A DNA stretch of 64,000 nt from Aureispira sp. CCB-QB1 (GTDB lineage: Bacteria; Bacteroidota; Bacteroidia; Chitinophagales; Saprospiraceae), in the NCBI RefSeq assembly GCF_000724545.1, contig NZ_JHBV01000020.1, positions 83,399 to 147,398 on the forward strand, in the 5' to 3' direction. The translations under genes and the position numbers were made by a program. The stretch's first letter is position 1; each line of letters begins with the position of its first letter. Shown here piece after piece: positions 43,044 to 52,507 of this stretch. The notes below the pieces were generated by a model. The model was not told where the DNA came from, did no database searches, and saw only the letters and a program-made list of their open reading frames with translations.

Positions 43044-43378
43044 CAAATTTTATTGTATTGATAAACGAATCACAAAACGGAATTCTAAAAATCACATTAG
43101 AATCAAATTGAATACTAGTTCGCTAATTAGCCTTGTTCAAAAGTTATGATAAACATTAGCTTCTATTTATGATTTAACTCCTTTCTTTTTGTATTTTCAT
43201 TTTAATTATACCTTCATTCTAAATTCTCTTACTTTTTAAAGATTATTCTTGCGATCGTCTCCAAATACGCTATAAATGTAAGTTATAAAGGGATCAATCT
43301 TGCATCCTTGTTTGAAAATACATATATTGGGAAACAATCAACTATCAAAATCCTTAATTTTGTTAAAAATTCCAATAA
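43044..43378. other. Gap upstream of the solute-binding protein, no gene seen
   Basis: Mostly AT-rich, non-coding. A TAATTTTG octamer at 43355-43362 is a possible -7 element just before the start at 43379, but it is too close to the ATG for a normal leader. Confidence 0.3.
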
Positions 43379-45181
43379 ATGATTATTCATAAAAACCTTC
43401 GTCCTAGCTTAAACTTATTGTTTGCAGCTTGCCTAATTTTTGCTTGTTATAGTTGTGGTTCTGATAGCACTACAAACAATGATAAAGACAAAGATGCGAC
43501 TACTACTAGAACTCCTGAAGACTTTACCGTTCGAATCCTTTTAAGAGGTAATGTTGATGGTCTCAATGTGCTATTAACCCAAACAGCATCTGCAACAGAA
43601 GTCTTGACTCCTAATGTACACTGTGGTCTCTTAGACATGGACCCCAAAACGTTTGAATACAAACCTTATTTAGCCAAAGCACAACCCGAAATCAAAGAAT
43701 TGGATGGCGGTCGTATGGCTATCAGTTATGAAATTAGGGAAGAAGCTGTTTGGGATGATGGCTCTCCTATCACTGGAGAAGATTATGCTTTTACGATCAA
43801 AGCTATCAAAAATCCAAAAACCAACGCTGCTCCTACACGTACTTTTGTAGAGTTTATCGAAGCAGTAGAAGTTGATCCAAACAATCTTAAAAAATTTACA
43901 ATCATTTGTAACAAAGTTTATTTATTAGCCAAAGCATCAACAGGTACTGCTCCTATTTTACCTGCCTATTATTACGATGCTCAAGGCTTGATGTCTGATT
44001 TTACAATTGCAGAATTAAACGATCCTGCTAATTTAGACCGTTTAAATAAAGATCCTAGAATTGTTGATTTCGCTAAGGATTTTAATGAAAACTATAATCA
44101 CGATCCTGAAAAAATTATAGGTGCTGGTGCTTACAAGGTAACTGATATTGTCAATAATCAACACATCAAATTAGTTCGCAAAAAAGACTGGTGGGGCGAT
44201 AAAGTAAACGACGATTTTATTGCTGCCTACCCTAATAAATTACACTTCAAAATTATTGAAGACGACAATAATGCCTTGTTATCTTTAAAAGAGCAAGAGT
44301 TGGATGTAATGACCTACATTCCTGCTGATAAATTTTTAGAATTAAAGAAAAATGACCGTGCTAAAAAACACTTTAACTTCTATACACCTGATGCATTTGG
44401 TTACCGATACATTGGTATGAATATGGCCAAACCAAAGTTGAGTGACGTTCGTGTCCGCAAAGCTTTGGCACACTTGGTCGACAAAGAGCATTTGGTAGAA
44501 CAAGTTTCTAGTGGCTTAGCAACATCTGTTAATGGTCCTGTTAGTCATTTAAAGAAAAGTTACAATAAAAATATCCCTACCATAGCATTTGATATCGAAA
44601 AAGCAAAGGCATTGTTGGACGAAGCAGGATGGAAAGATACCGATGGTGATAACATTCGCGACAAAGTTGTTGAAGGGCAAAAATTAAGCTTGTCTCTAAA
44701 ATTCTTGTATCCACAAGGAAAACAATTGTACAAAGATATTGGACAGGTATTCAAAGATGAAGCCGCTCGTGCTGGCGTTGAAATTGTGATGATTTCTAGC
44801 GAAGGTTCTGTAATGATTGAAGATTTAAAAAAGCGTGAATTTGATTTAACTTGCTTGGGTTGGAGTCAATCTCCTCTGCCTGATGACTTCAAGCAAATTT
44901 GGCACACCGCTTCTAATACGTACGAAGGTAGTAACCTAGTAGGATTTGGGAATGAGGAAAGTGATCAATTAATTGAAGAAATTAGAATTACAATGGACGA
45001 AGAAAAACGTAATAAAATGTACCTTCGTTTTCAAGAAATTATTGCTGATCAACAGCCTTATATCTTCTTGTTCTCTTCCAAGTCTTGTATGGCCATTAGC
45101 AAGCGTTTCAAAAATGCAGAAGCCGTATCTTTACGTCCTGGTTATTTTGCTCGTTACTTTCAACTAGCAGAAGAGTCCTAA
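43379..45181 (+). CDS. Oligopeptide/dipeptide-type ABC solute-binding lipoprotein
   Basis: Family-5 (OppA/DppA-like) extracytoplasmic solute-binding protein of 600 residues. The signal peptide carries a lipobox around FACYSCGS. The chain has the expected sequence: DFTVRILLRGNVDGLNVL, the segment YEIREEAVWDDGSPITGEDYAFTIKA (canonical W.DG.P.TA.D), RYIGMNMAKPKLSDVRVRKALAHLVD and DEAGWKDTDGDNIRDK (both shortened), then EFDLTCLGWSQSPLPDDFKQIWHTAS (shortened) near residue 500 and YIFLFSSK at the end. Peptides are the usual ligand. The permease and ATPase genes are not adjacent. A strong terminator follows, so it stands alone. Confidence 0.88.
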   Translation: MIIHKNLRPSLNLLFAACLIFACYSCGSDSTTNNDKDKDATTTRTPEDFTVRILLRGNVDGLNVLLTQTASATEVLTPNVHCGLLDMDPKTFEYKPYLAKAQPEIKELDGGRMAISYEIREEAVWDDGSPITGEDYAFTIKAIKNPKTNAAPTRTFVEFIEAVEVDPNNLKKFTIICNKVYLLAKASTGTAPILPAYYYDAQGLMSDFTIAELNDPANLDRLNKDPRIVDFAKDFNENYNHDPEKIIGAGAYKVTDIVNNQHIKLVRKKDWWGDKVNDDFIAAYPNKLHFKIIEDDNNALLSLKEQELDVMTYIPADKFLELKKNDRAKKHFNFYTPDAFGYRYIGMNMAKPKLSDVRVRKALAHLVDKEHLVEQVSSGLATSVNGPVSHLKKSYNKNIPTIAFDIEKAKALLDEAGWKDTDGDNIRDKVVEGQKLSLSLKFLYPQGKQLYKDIGQVFKDEAARAGVEIVMISSEGSVMIEDLKKREFDLTCLGWSQSPLPDDFKQIWHTASNTYEGSNLVGFGNEESDQLIEEIRITMDEEKRNKMYLRFQEIIADQQPYIFLFSSKSCMAISKRFKNAEAVSLRPGYFARYFQLAEES

Positions 45182-45250
45182 TATAATTAGGCTAATACAA
45201 TTTTCAAACGAAGTAATAACAATTAGCCAATATAATCTATAAGTAAAAAA

Positions 45251-45282
45251 GAATTGAGCACGAGATGCTCAATTCTTTTTTT
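45251..45282 (+). terminator. Bidirectional rho-independent terminator
   Basis: GAATTGAGCA (45251-45260) pairs with TGCTCAATTC (45266-45275) around a 5-base loop. Seven T follow rightwards and six A precede, so it can serve both the solute-binding gene and the convergent aminopeptidase gene. Confidence 0.88.
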
Positions 45283-45307
45283 ATTTCTATAATCTATTAT
45301 TGTTGGG

Positions 45308-46606
45308 TTACACCTTAACATGCATCAGCGCTTCAATCTCCTCTACCTCAATAGGAATATCCGCCATTAAGTTCAACGCTTTTCCATTTGTAACGACCAA
45401 ATCGTCTTCTATTCGAATGCCTATATTTTCTTCAGGTATATAGATCCCTGGTTCACAAGTAAAGACCATTCCTGGTTCAAAATCAACATAACGATGACAC
45501 AAATCATGCACATCTAGCCCTAAATGATGCGAAGTTCCATGCATAAAATATTTTTTGTACAATGGACGGTTAGGATCTTGTTGGCGAACAGCATCCTTAT
45601 TCAACAAACCTAAACCAATCAATTCGCTTTCCATTATTTTACCAACTTCTTTGTGATAATCTGTCAAATTATTACCTACCACCAACAAAGCTTCTGCTTC
45701 CTTCTTAACCTTTAGAACCGCATTGTAAACTGCTTTTTGACGTGCTGTAAATTGTCCATTTACAGGAATAGTCCGTGTCATATCTGCTGCATAATTTGCA
45801 TACTCTGCACCAAAATCCATCAATAACAAATCACCATCCTTCAAGGCTTCGTTATTGGCAATATAATGCAAAACGCAAGCATTTTTCCCTCCTGCTATAA
45901 TTGGGGTGTAAGCATGCCCTGAGGAACCATGACGAGTAAATTCATAAATGACATTTGCTTCTACTTCATACTCCATCATACCTGGTCGAGTAGTCGCCAA
46001 TACACGACGAAAAGCGCTGTTCGTAATGTCGCAAGCCTTTTGTATCAAATCAACTTCGTAAGTAGACTTGACCATTCTCAATGTTTTCAAAATAGGCTGT
46101 GCACGCTCAAAGTTATGCCCTACGTATTCCTGTTGTAGTTCTAATGCATGGCGCACATCTCGTGACGGATAATCCATTACGGCACGATCATTTTCATTTG
46201 TATTAACATAAATATTATCTGCCAATAGAATTAATTCATTTAACAAAGGCTGCATTTCATCCAACCAATAGATAGTCTCTATTCCCGAAGTTTGGGCAGC
46301 ATCTTTTTTAGTATACTTATACCCTTCCCAAACCGCAATATGTTCGTTCGTTTGTTTCGTAAAAACAAGTTCTTTAAACTTATTTCCTCTAGGACAATCA
46401 GGGTACAAAACCAAAATTACTTCTTCTTGATCCAACCCTGTCAGATAAAATAAATCTGAACTTTGACGATACGGAAAATGAGCATCTCCATTTCTAAACA
46501 TCCTATCGTTAGAATGAATAATAGCAATTGAGTTGGGTTTCATCTGAGCCGCAAAACGTGCTCTATTTTCTTTAAACAAATTGGGATTAATCTTATTGTA
46601 CTTCAT
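45308..46606 (-). CDS. pepP: Xaa-Pro aminopeptidase (M24B)
   Basis: Metallopeptidase of 432 residues that removes an N-terminal residue preceding proline. N-terminal creatinase-like domain (about 1-160: IIHSNDRMFRNGDAHFPYRQ, SDLFYLTGLDQ), then the pita-bread catalytic domain. All five metal ligands are visible: Asp in LLLMDFGAEY, Asp in AADMTRTIPV, His in HGTSHHLGLDVHD, Glu in TCEPGIYI and Glu in GIRIEDDLVV. This is the same order as E. coli PepP. No signal peptide, cytoplasmic. It is followed by the shared terminator, and 53 bases upstream lies the end of a TlpA-like gene on the same strand. Confidence 0.92.
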   Translation of the reverse strand: MKYNKINPNLFKENRARFAAQMKPNSIAIIHSNDRMFRNGDAHFPYRQSSDLFYLTGLDQEEVILVLYPDCPRGNKFKELVFTKQTNEHIAVWEGYKYTKKDAAQTSGIETIYWLDEMQPLLNELILLADNIYVNTNENDRAVMDYPSRDVRHALELQQEYVGHNFERAQPILKTLRMVKSTYEVDLIQKACDITNSAFRRVLATTRPGMMEYEVEANVIYEFTRHGSSGHAYTPIIAGGKNACVLHYIANNEALKDGDLLLMDFGAEYANYAADMTRTIPVNGQFTARQKAVYNAVLKVKKEAEALLVVGNNLTDYHKEVGKIMESELIGLGLLNKDAVRQQDPNRPLYKKYFMHGTSHHLGLDVHDLCHRYVDFEPGMVFTCEPGIYIPEENIGIRIEDDLVVTNGKALNLMADIPIEVEEIEALMHVKV

Positions 46607-46630
46607 TTTTAATGTGTTGTTTTTAATGAC

Positions 46631-46659
46631 AATAGTTAGCTACTGTGTGGTCGTTGAAA
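46631..46659. repeat. Short dispersed module fragment
   Basis: AATAGTTAGCTACTGTGTGG then TCGTTGAAA. Contains both the reversed TTAGCTACT...TGTGGT and the GGTCGTTGAAA words of the module. Placed between pepP and the TlpA-like gene and ends at the TlpA stop. Confidence 0.5.
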
Positions 46660-48144
46660 TTACTTTTTATGTTGTTTTTCGTAACGCTCAAACTCTCGTT
46701 CCAATATTTGATCCAGTTGTTGCGCACTAATTCTCTTAAATAGAATATTTTTATTTTCATCTAACAAGTAAATAAAGGGATTAGAACGCAAATCGTAATA
46801 TTTCTTAACCCAAGCCAAAGGATAAGGCTCATCAGACAAGTTAATCCAGTTCATTTTTTGTTTCTCTACTTTGGTTCGACACAACTCCACATTCTTCCAA
46901 GATTTACTACACACTCCCAAGATTTCAAATCCCCTATCTTTATATTTTTCATAAATAGGCACTAATTTTTCACTCATCTTAGCACAATTCCCACAAGTTG
47001 GATCCCAAAAATAAACAGCAACAAAAGGCTTCTTGATGCTATACAAGCTAACATAGCTGCTATCATTAATATTTTTCAAACGAACCTCTGGCGCACTACG
47101 ACCGCAACGCAACGGAGCCATTTTAGCCGCATCTGTACAAATGCCTTCTAGTTGGGTAGAATCCAACCAGTAAGCCATCCCCGTACAATAATATTTTTGC
47201 GCAATAGCTACATAAACCCCATCCATACAAATCACTTCTTGTTTGGCATACTTGTTCAGCAAATAAACGGCTACAAACTGAAAGACTTCTTTATTTTTGG
47301 CAGCCAAAGCTTGATCAATAATATACTCACATGCTTTGCTAACGGAATCAACATGCTGCATGGTCAATTTTTCTATATACGTCTCTATTTTTTCTTTTAG
47401 AATAGGCGTTCGAATCAGACGCTCATCCGCCCAGTCGTAATTATCCCAAAAATGCGCTTTGTAGTAGCGAAATATATCGACTTGTTCGACTAATTCTTTT
47501 GGAATTTCTGGCTGGCGGCTTCCTGTAATTAATTTGGGCGATAGTAAAGTAGGATACTTTTTGAGTAAATTATCTTGGTAAGCAGTTACTTCTCCATCCA
47601 AGTTTTGAATTTTTTTATTAATTGCTGCTATTTGGTCTTTGTCTTTTTTCTGTTTTGCAGCAGATAACTCTGCTTCCAATTGCTCTGATCGAGTGCGCAT
47701 TGCCATTAAAAAAGCCTTGTATTCCTCAAAAACAGCATTATCTGGAGAGTTCTTAATTTTTAGATGCTTCGTTAGATCTCGTGCAGGGTTATCAATGATT
47801 TTTGTTTTAATCTTAAAGTCTTTCTGTTCTTCATCGTTAGAAAGAATAAATTGAAAGAATTGGTTTTTGGGTTTGATCAAAACAGAATACAAACCGCCTA
47901 ATAGTGCTTCTTCTCCCTCAAACACAAAATCCCCATCTTTATTTCTTTCATTTACTTGTTGCGCAATATAGGTTGTTCGTCCAATTTGGTATCCCAAGAT
48001 ACAAGTGTCATTTTTATACCCATCAATCGTAACAGTAATTTTGTGCTGTCCTGTGCTTGTTCCTAAGAACCAAAAGTAATGCACAAAGCTCAACAAAAGT
48101 ATTCTTCTCATCATGTTTTTATAAGTATATAAGTAATCGTTCAT
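46660..48144 (-). CDS. TlpA-like exported thioredoxin (paralog 1 of 3)
   Basis: Exported protein of 494 residues, one of three paralogs here. The leader is hydrophobic after MMRRILLLSFVHYFWFLG; the start at Met11/12 (48114) gives a normal signal peptide and may be the true one. Order: DUF4369-like beta domain (30-120, NDTCILGYQIGRTTYIA, FEGEEALLGGLYSVL), a helical DUF5106-like middle (140-340), and a TlpA-type thioredoxin domain (about 350-494) with active site TCGNC at Cys384/Cys387 and the cis-Pro in RSNPFIYLLDEN. Reductase of periplasmic disulfides is the expectation. Upstream sits the divergent TPR-phosphatase unit. Confidence 0.85.
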   Translation of the reverse strand: MNDYLYTYKNMMRRILLLSFVHYFWFLGTSTGQHKITVTIDGYKNDTCILGYQIGRTTYIAQQVNERNKDGDFVFEGEEALLGGLYSVLIKPKNQFFQFILSNDEEQKDFKIKTKIIDNPARDLTKHLKIKNSPDNAVFEEYKAFLMAMRTRSEQLEAELSAAKQKKDKDQIAAINKKIQNLDGEVTAYQDNLLKKYPTLLSPKLITGSRQPEIPKELVEQVDIFRYYKAHFWDNYDWADERLIRTPILKEKIETYIEKLTMQHVDSVSKACEYIIDQALAAKNKEVFQFVAVYLLNKYAKQEVICMDGVYVAIAQKYYCTGMAYWLDSTQLEGICTDAAKMAPLRCGRSAPEVRLKNINDSSYVSLYSIKKPFVAVYFWDPTCGNCAKMSEKLVPIYEKYKDRGFEILGVCSKSWKNVELCRTKVEKQKMNWINLSDEPYPLAWVKKYYDLRSNPFIYLLDENKNILFKRISAQQLDQILEREFERYEKQHKK

Positions 48145-48516
48145 AAAAATTTATAGGCAAAATAGAATTGTTTGTACACACAAACATTCGCTTGCCAAGA
48201 TTATTTATACGAGACCAACTAAAAAAGCCTAATATAATGCCAAAAAATAAGCTTTCTAAATATCCTACAATTAATAACGCTTCTATAACGATATGCTTGC
48301 TAATTAAGCATAAAAAATAATACTAATTTGATTTAGATCTAACAGTAATTCTGTATTTTGGGGTTAAGGTAGGTATTTATCATTATATAATATCAGCCAC
48401 CATTCCTCAAATTTTTTCGGTAATCCTCAATTGATAAAACACAGCTGAACGAAAAGGTACTTGTCCTCTACCTTTCTACCCTAAATTATATTACAATAAA
48501 GATTGGTACTATTACA
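48145..48516. other. Gap between divergent units, no gene seen
   Basis: AT-rich 372-base spacer between the leftward TlpA gene and the rightward TPR/phosphatase pair. Both promoters must lie here, but no convincing TAnnTTTG with a -33 partner and no hairpin was identified. Confidence 0.35.
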
Positions 48517-49347
48517 ATGCACAAAATTATCAGTACACTAATTCTAATACTTGGATGCTCTATTTTTATGTGGGGGCATGGCGATTTGGAAAAAAGAATC
48601 ATTGCCAAAACAAAAGCTATTGCTCAAACACCTAACAATGCTACCTTGTATCTAGAAAGAGGTTTTCTCTATTATCAACACGAAGAATGGGACAACGCTC
48701 TAGCAGATTACTTACAAGCTAAAGCACTAGGTTTTCAAGAAAAAATACTGCACTATAGAATGGCAGAAACATATCTTGAACTCTATTTATTTAAGAGTGG
48801 TTTGATTTGCACTCAACAATACCTAACCCAAGATTCTGTCGATGTCAAGATTCACAAGCTGCGAGGAGAGCTCTTTCAAAAATCTAGAGCCTACGACAAG
48901 GCCATTACTTCCTTTGAATATGTTATTAAACATTCCATTGATTTAACACCAGAAAATTATGTAACTTTAGCAGAAGTGTACCTTGCCAAGGGACCTGCCT
49001 ATCGAGAAGCTGTTTTAGAAGTTATTGAGCGAGGTTTGAATCAATTGGGCAAGCATGTTTATGTCTTGCAAGAGCAAAAATTAAATTATTTAAAGAAGTT
49101 TAAATTGGTAAAAAAGGCCATTGAGCAATACGATGTCATTATTCATCAAAATAATCGGAAAGAAGGTTGGTACTATAGAAAAGCAACTTACCTCTACCAA
49201 CAAAAGAAGTGCAAACCCGCCAAAACCTATGCAGAGAAAGCTAAACAAGCATTTGAATCTCTAAAACCCCACCAACAAAAAACCAAAGCTATGATCCAAC
49301 TCTTAGCTGACATTCATACATTATTACAAAAATTAGAAAACCAATGA
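48517..49347 (+). CDS. Secreted TPR-repeat protein coupled to the phosphatase
   Basis: Protein of 276 residues with a signal peptide (MHKIISTLILILGCSIFMWG). Repeats of TPR type: NATLYLERGFLYYQHEEWDNALADYLQAKAL, VDVKIHKLRGELFQKSRAYDKAITSFEYVI and EGWYYRKATYLYQQKKCKPAKTYAEKAKQ (each shortened). Probably an exported scaffold. The stop codon overlaps the start of the phosphatase gene by 4 bases (ATGA), which implies translational coupling and a common role, e.g. the TPR protein holding the phosphatase or its substrate (inference). Confidence 0.75.
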   Translation: MHKIISTLILILGCSIFMWGHGDLEKRIIAKTKAIAQTPNNATLYLERGFLYYQHEEWDNALADYLQAKALGFQEKILHYRMAETYLELYLFKSGLICTQQYLTQDSVDVKIHKLRGELFQKSRAYDKAITSFEYVIKHSIDLTPENYVTLAEVYLAKGPAYREAVLEVIERGLNQLGKHVYVLQEQKLNYLKKFKLVKKAIEQYDVIIHQNNRKEGWYYRKATYLYQQKKCKPAKTYAEKAKQAFESLKPHQQKTKAMIQLLADIHTLLQKLENQ

Positions 49348-51419
49348 AAATCAACCTTATACAATTGACTAGACTCCTCTTCTTTTCTGCTTTCCCCCTT
49401 TTTCTTTTTGGACAAGACACGCTCATTCAAGCAGGAGCTGAGTGGAAATATTATGACGCAGGAAATGCGCCAGCTGGAAATTGGACAAGCATTAATTACA
49501 ACGACTCCAGTTGGGCAAGTGGGTTTGCTCAATTAGGTTATGGCGATGGCGATGAAACAACGGTTACCGATGATGATGCACGGACAACCTATTTTAGAAA
49601 ATCTTTTGTCATCAACAACCCAAGCCAATACCAATCTATGCTGTTAAAACTCATTCGAGATGATGGAGCGGTTGTCTATATCAATGGCACAGAGATTTGG
49701 CGAGACAACATGTCTTCAGGAAGTGTTTCTTATTCTACTTTTGCCAACACCACTGTCAATGGTTCAGATGAAGATACTTGGGTGAATCGACAAATTATCA
49801 ATAGCCTTGTTCTAGGTACGAATACCGTAGCCGTTGAAATTCACCAACGTTCTTTTTTTAGCTCTGATATTAGTTTTGATTTTCAGTTTTTGGCCGATAC
49901 TATCAAGCAAGATTCTATTATTAGAGGACCGTACTTACAGAACGGAACAAGCAATAGTATGGTTGTTCGTTGGAGAACCGCAGATTTATCCGAATCTATT
50001 TTAAAATATAGTACCGATATTAACAACCTATCCAATACCGTTCGGGATAGTGTAAAAAAATACAATCACGAAGTCCTTATAACGGGTTTACAACCTGCCA
50101 CGCGCTATTATTATGAAGTATATAACGAAGCAGATACCCTTTCCTTTGCTGATAGTAGCCAATATTTTCAAACCAATCCTATTCCTGGGCAAGCGGTTCC
50201 TACTACTATCTGGGCACTAGGCGATTGTGGTACAGCCAACAACAACCAAAGAGCTGTTCGAGATGCTTACTATAATTATATTGGCAACAATCATACAGAT
50301 GTTCTCTTATTTTTGGGAGACAATGCCTATCAAGATGGTACCGACAGTGAATATCAATACGCTATTTTTGAGAATATGTATGAGGCTATGCTTAGTAAAA
50401 CTGTTGCTTGGTCAACTATTGGCAATCACGATGCGCACTCTGCTAGCCCTTCCAACCAATCAGGACCTTATTTTGATATTTTTAGCTTTCCAAAACAAGG
50501 AGAAGCAGGGGGAGTTCCTTCTGGTACAGAAGCATACTATTCCTTTGATTATGGCAATATTCATTTCATCGTACTCAATTCAGAAAGCTTAACAGGATTG
50601 GGTACAGGTGGCAGTATGTATAGTTGGTGTCAAAATGATATCCAAAACACCAATGCGGATTGGATTATTGGTATATGGCACCATCCACCTTACACCAAAG
50701 GCTCTCACAATTCAGATTTTGAGCCACAGCTCTTTCAAATGAGAAATAATTTCTTGCCCATGCTAGAAGCCAATGGAGTCGACTTAGTTCTTTGTGGACA
50801 TAGTCATTCTTACGAGCGTTCTTACTTTTTGAATGGTCATACGGGATTGGCATTTAGCTTTGATGCCGCTCAACATGTCGTAGGTCCCAACGGTGGTGGT
50901 GATGGTAGAATTGGTGGCGATGGAGCTTATCAAAAGGAAACAGTAGGTCCTAATGCAGGCAAAGGAGCTGTCTATATCACTGCTGGCTCTTCAGGAAAAA
51001 CATCGGGAGGACCATTGGATCATCCTGCTATGTTTAGTTCTCTTAATCAATTGGGGTCTTGCGTTGTGGAAGTCAACAACAATCAACTGGACATGAAATT
51101 TGTGCGGGAAAATGGTCAAATTGATGATTACTTTACGATTATCAAAAACATGCCAATTACCTCCAACAAGGCTATCGAAAAAGACAACCGTCCTACACTA
51201 GAAGTACACCCCAATCCAAGTACCGATATCATCCATATTTCTACACAAGCAAAGCTAAAATTTGTTCAAGTGTTTGACAATAAAGGAACTGAAATCAAAT
51301 TTATCAATGGACATCCTAAGACCATTGATATTAAAGATTTGTCTAATGGTTTGTACATCGTAGCAGGCACAACCGCTGATGGTCAACACTTGTTTCAAAA
51401 ATTAGTTGTCGGAGAGTAA
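49344..51419 (+). CDS. T9SS-exported metallophosphoesterase (purple acid phosphatase-like)
   Basis: Calcineurin-type phosphatase of 691 residues with signal peptide (LFFSAFPLFLFGQ). Domains: a galactose-binding-like N-terminal beta domain (25-190, YYDAGNAPAGNWTSINYNDSSW in parts), a purple-acid-phosphatase Fn3 module (about 195-285, RGPYLQNGTSNSMVVRW), the metallophosphoesterase core (about 290-560) with GDCG, GDNAYQDG, GNHDAHSA, HHPPYTKGSH and CGHSHSYERS, which supply all the metal ligands expected of the family. The C-terminus (about 615-691, HPNPSTDIIHIST ... DLSNGLYIV...QKLVVGE) is a T9SS sorting domain, so it is secreted or surface-bound. A 4-base overlap links it to the TPR gene. Confidence 0.9.
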   Translation: MKINLIQLTRLLFFSAFPLFLFGQDTLIQAGAEWKYYDAGNAPAGNWTSINYNDSSWASGFAQLGYGDGDETTVTDDDARTTYFRKSFVINNPSQYQSMLLKLIRDDGAVVYINGTEIWRDNMSSGSVSYSTFANTTVNGSDEDTWVNRQIINSLVLGTNTVAVEIHQRSFFSSDISFDFQFLADTIKQDSIIRGPYLQNGTSNSMVVRWRTADLSESILKYSTDINNLSNTVRDSVKKYNHEVLITGLQPATRYYYEVYNEADTLSFADSSQYFQTNPIPGQAVPTTIWALGDCGTANNNQRAVRDAYYNYIGNNHTDVLLFLGDNAYQDGTDSEYQYAIFENMYEAMLSKTVAWSTIGNHDAHSASPSNQSGPYFDIFSFPKQGEAGGVPSGTEAYYSFDYGNIHFIVLNSESLTGLGTGGSMYSWCQNDIQNTNADWIIGIWHHPPYTKGSHNSDFEPQLFQMRNNFLPMLEANGVDLVLCGHSHSYERSYFLNGHTGLAFSFDAAQHVVGPNGGGDGRIGGDGAYQKETVGPNAGKGAVYITAGSSGKTSGGPLDHPAMFSSLNQLGSCVVEVNNNQLDMKFVRENGQIDDYFTIIKNMPITSNKAIEKDNRPTLEVHPNPSTDIIHISTQAKLKFVQVFDNKGTEIKFINGHPKTIDIKDLSNGLYIVAGTTADGQHLFQKLVVGE

Positions 51420-51449
51420 ATTGGTTGAAACCAAACAGTAGTATAAAAA

Positions 51450-51480
51450 AGCCGCACAAAATGGAATCATTTGTGCGGCT
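51450..51480. terminator. Bidirectional terminator between phosphatase and ART genes
   Basis: AGCCGCACAA (from 51450) pairs with TTGTGCGGCT (51471-51480), extended by ATG/CAT inside, with one bulged A. Six A precede it, giving a T run for the leftward transcript. Confidence 0.82.
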
Positions 51481-51516
51481 TCTTGCTTTTAAAAGTTAGT
51501 TTTTTTGCCTAAAATT

Positions 51517-52416
51517 TTATAATGCCTTGATCCAACCTCTTCCCTCTACTTTTGGATCATCTCCTGTTTTCTCATACTCAATCGTAATCCATTCTGGCTT
51601 CAAGCTTGTAAAGAAAGTTGTTTCTTCTGCAATAACGCCACCTACTCCGATAACGGTAGCTTTTTCCAATGTATCTGCATTTAGCAACAACTGTGGTGCT
51701 TTTCCACCAGAAACGTCACTATGAATAGGGCATCCTAGTACTTCTTCTGTAACCTGTACAATTTTTAGCCCTGGAACCACGATTTGATAGACATTTCTAG
51801 TAGCACCTGCAGGACCAGTACATCCATACCCCATACAACCAATATCATTTCCTGTTGCCACCTTGTCTCCTCCTGTCTTATTCGAAATCCAGTCTTGATG
51901 ATAAGCAACAGGTCCTTTACCTTTACCAAACCAAACTCTTGCCATTTCAATTGCTTCTTGAGTTGTCAACACTTTAAACCCTGTAAAACCAGAAGCTCCT
52001 GTGATGTCCTTAGGGGGTCTATTATCTCCTCTATAATAAGTCCCCAATACATTTTTAGGATAACGTTTCGCAAACGCCAATAGCTTTCTCTTTTCTTCTG
52101 CAACAATTCGTTCTGTTTCTTGCATTTTAGAAATAACCTCTTTTGCTTGACTAACCGCCTCTTCATCATCTGGAAATAAAACAATAACAGCGACAGGAAA
52201 CGACTCAATAGAAAAATCTGACTCTGACAAATCTTTAAAATATTGTTTTCTATCTTTAAACTTTGCCTTTTTAGAGCCTACTATATGTTGAAGTCCTTTC
52301 AATACTTGCTCATCATTTAATTTTGCAAGAGGACCTACCAAACCTTTTTTATCTTTATCTTTTAATAACTGTGCTAAATATTCTAATGATTTAACACGTT
52401 GGCTTTCTTTACACAT
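51517..52416 (-). CDS. Putative ADP-ribosyltransferase (heat-labile enterotoxin A-like)
   Basis: Protein of 299 residues with no signal peptide. Residues 1-120 are helical and charged. Then TYYRGDNRPPKDITGASGFT (residues 126-145) reproduces the YR-x-D-x-RPP-x-x-I...GF motif of cholera, heat-labile and pertussis toxin A chains, with Arg129 and Asp131 as the NAD-site residues. Farther on come VYQIVVPGLKIVQVTE, LLLNADTLEKATVIGVGG and IAEETTFF, where Glu264/Glu265 are candidates for the catalytic Glu. The Ser-Thr-Ser motif is not obvious (perhaps WISNKTGGDKVATGNDIG). It is predicted to transfer ADP-ribose from NAD to a target. Export would need a secretion or injection system. It follows the 52508 gene after 91 bases on the same strand. 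Confidence 0.75.
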   Translation of the reverse strand: MCKESQRVKSLEYLAQLLKDKDKKGLVGPLAKLNDEQVLKGLQHIVGSKKAKFKDRKQYFKDLSESDFSIESFPVAVIVLFPDDEEAVSQAKEVISKMQETERIVAEEKRKLLAFAKRYPKNVLGTYYRGDNRPPKDITGASGFTGFKVLTTQEAIEMARVWFGKGKGPVAYHQDWISNKTGGDKVATGNDIGCMGYGCTGPAGATRNVYQIVVPGLKIVQVTEEVLGCPIHSDVSGGKAPQLLLNADTLEKATVIGVGGVIAEETTFFTSLKPEWITIEYEKTGDDPKVEGRGWIKAL

Positions 52417-52507
52417 TTGATTTATTATTTATTTTTGGTACCACACTTTATAATATAATTCAAGGTGGTGCTTATATTATTTTTATCCAATACATTAATC
52501 TTTATGA

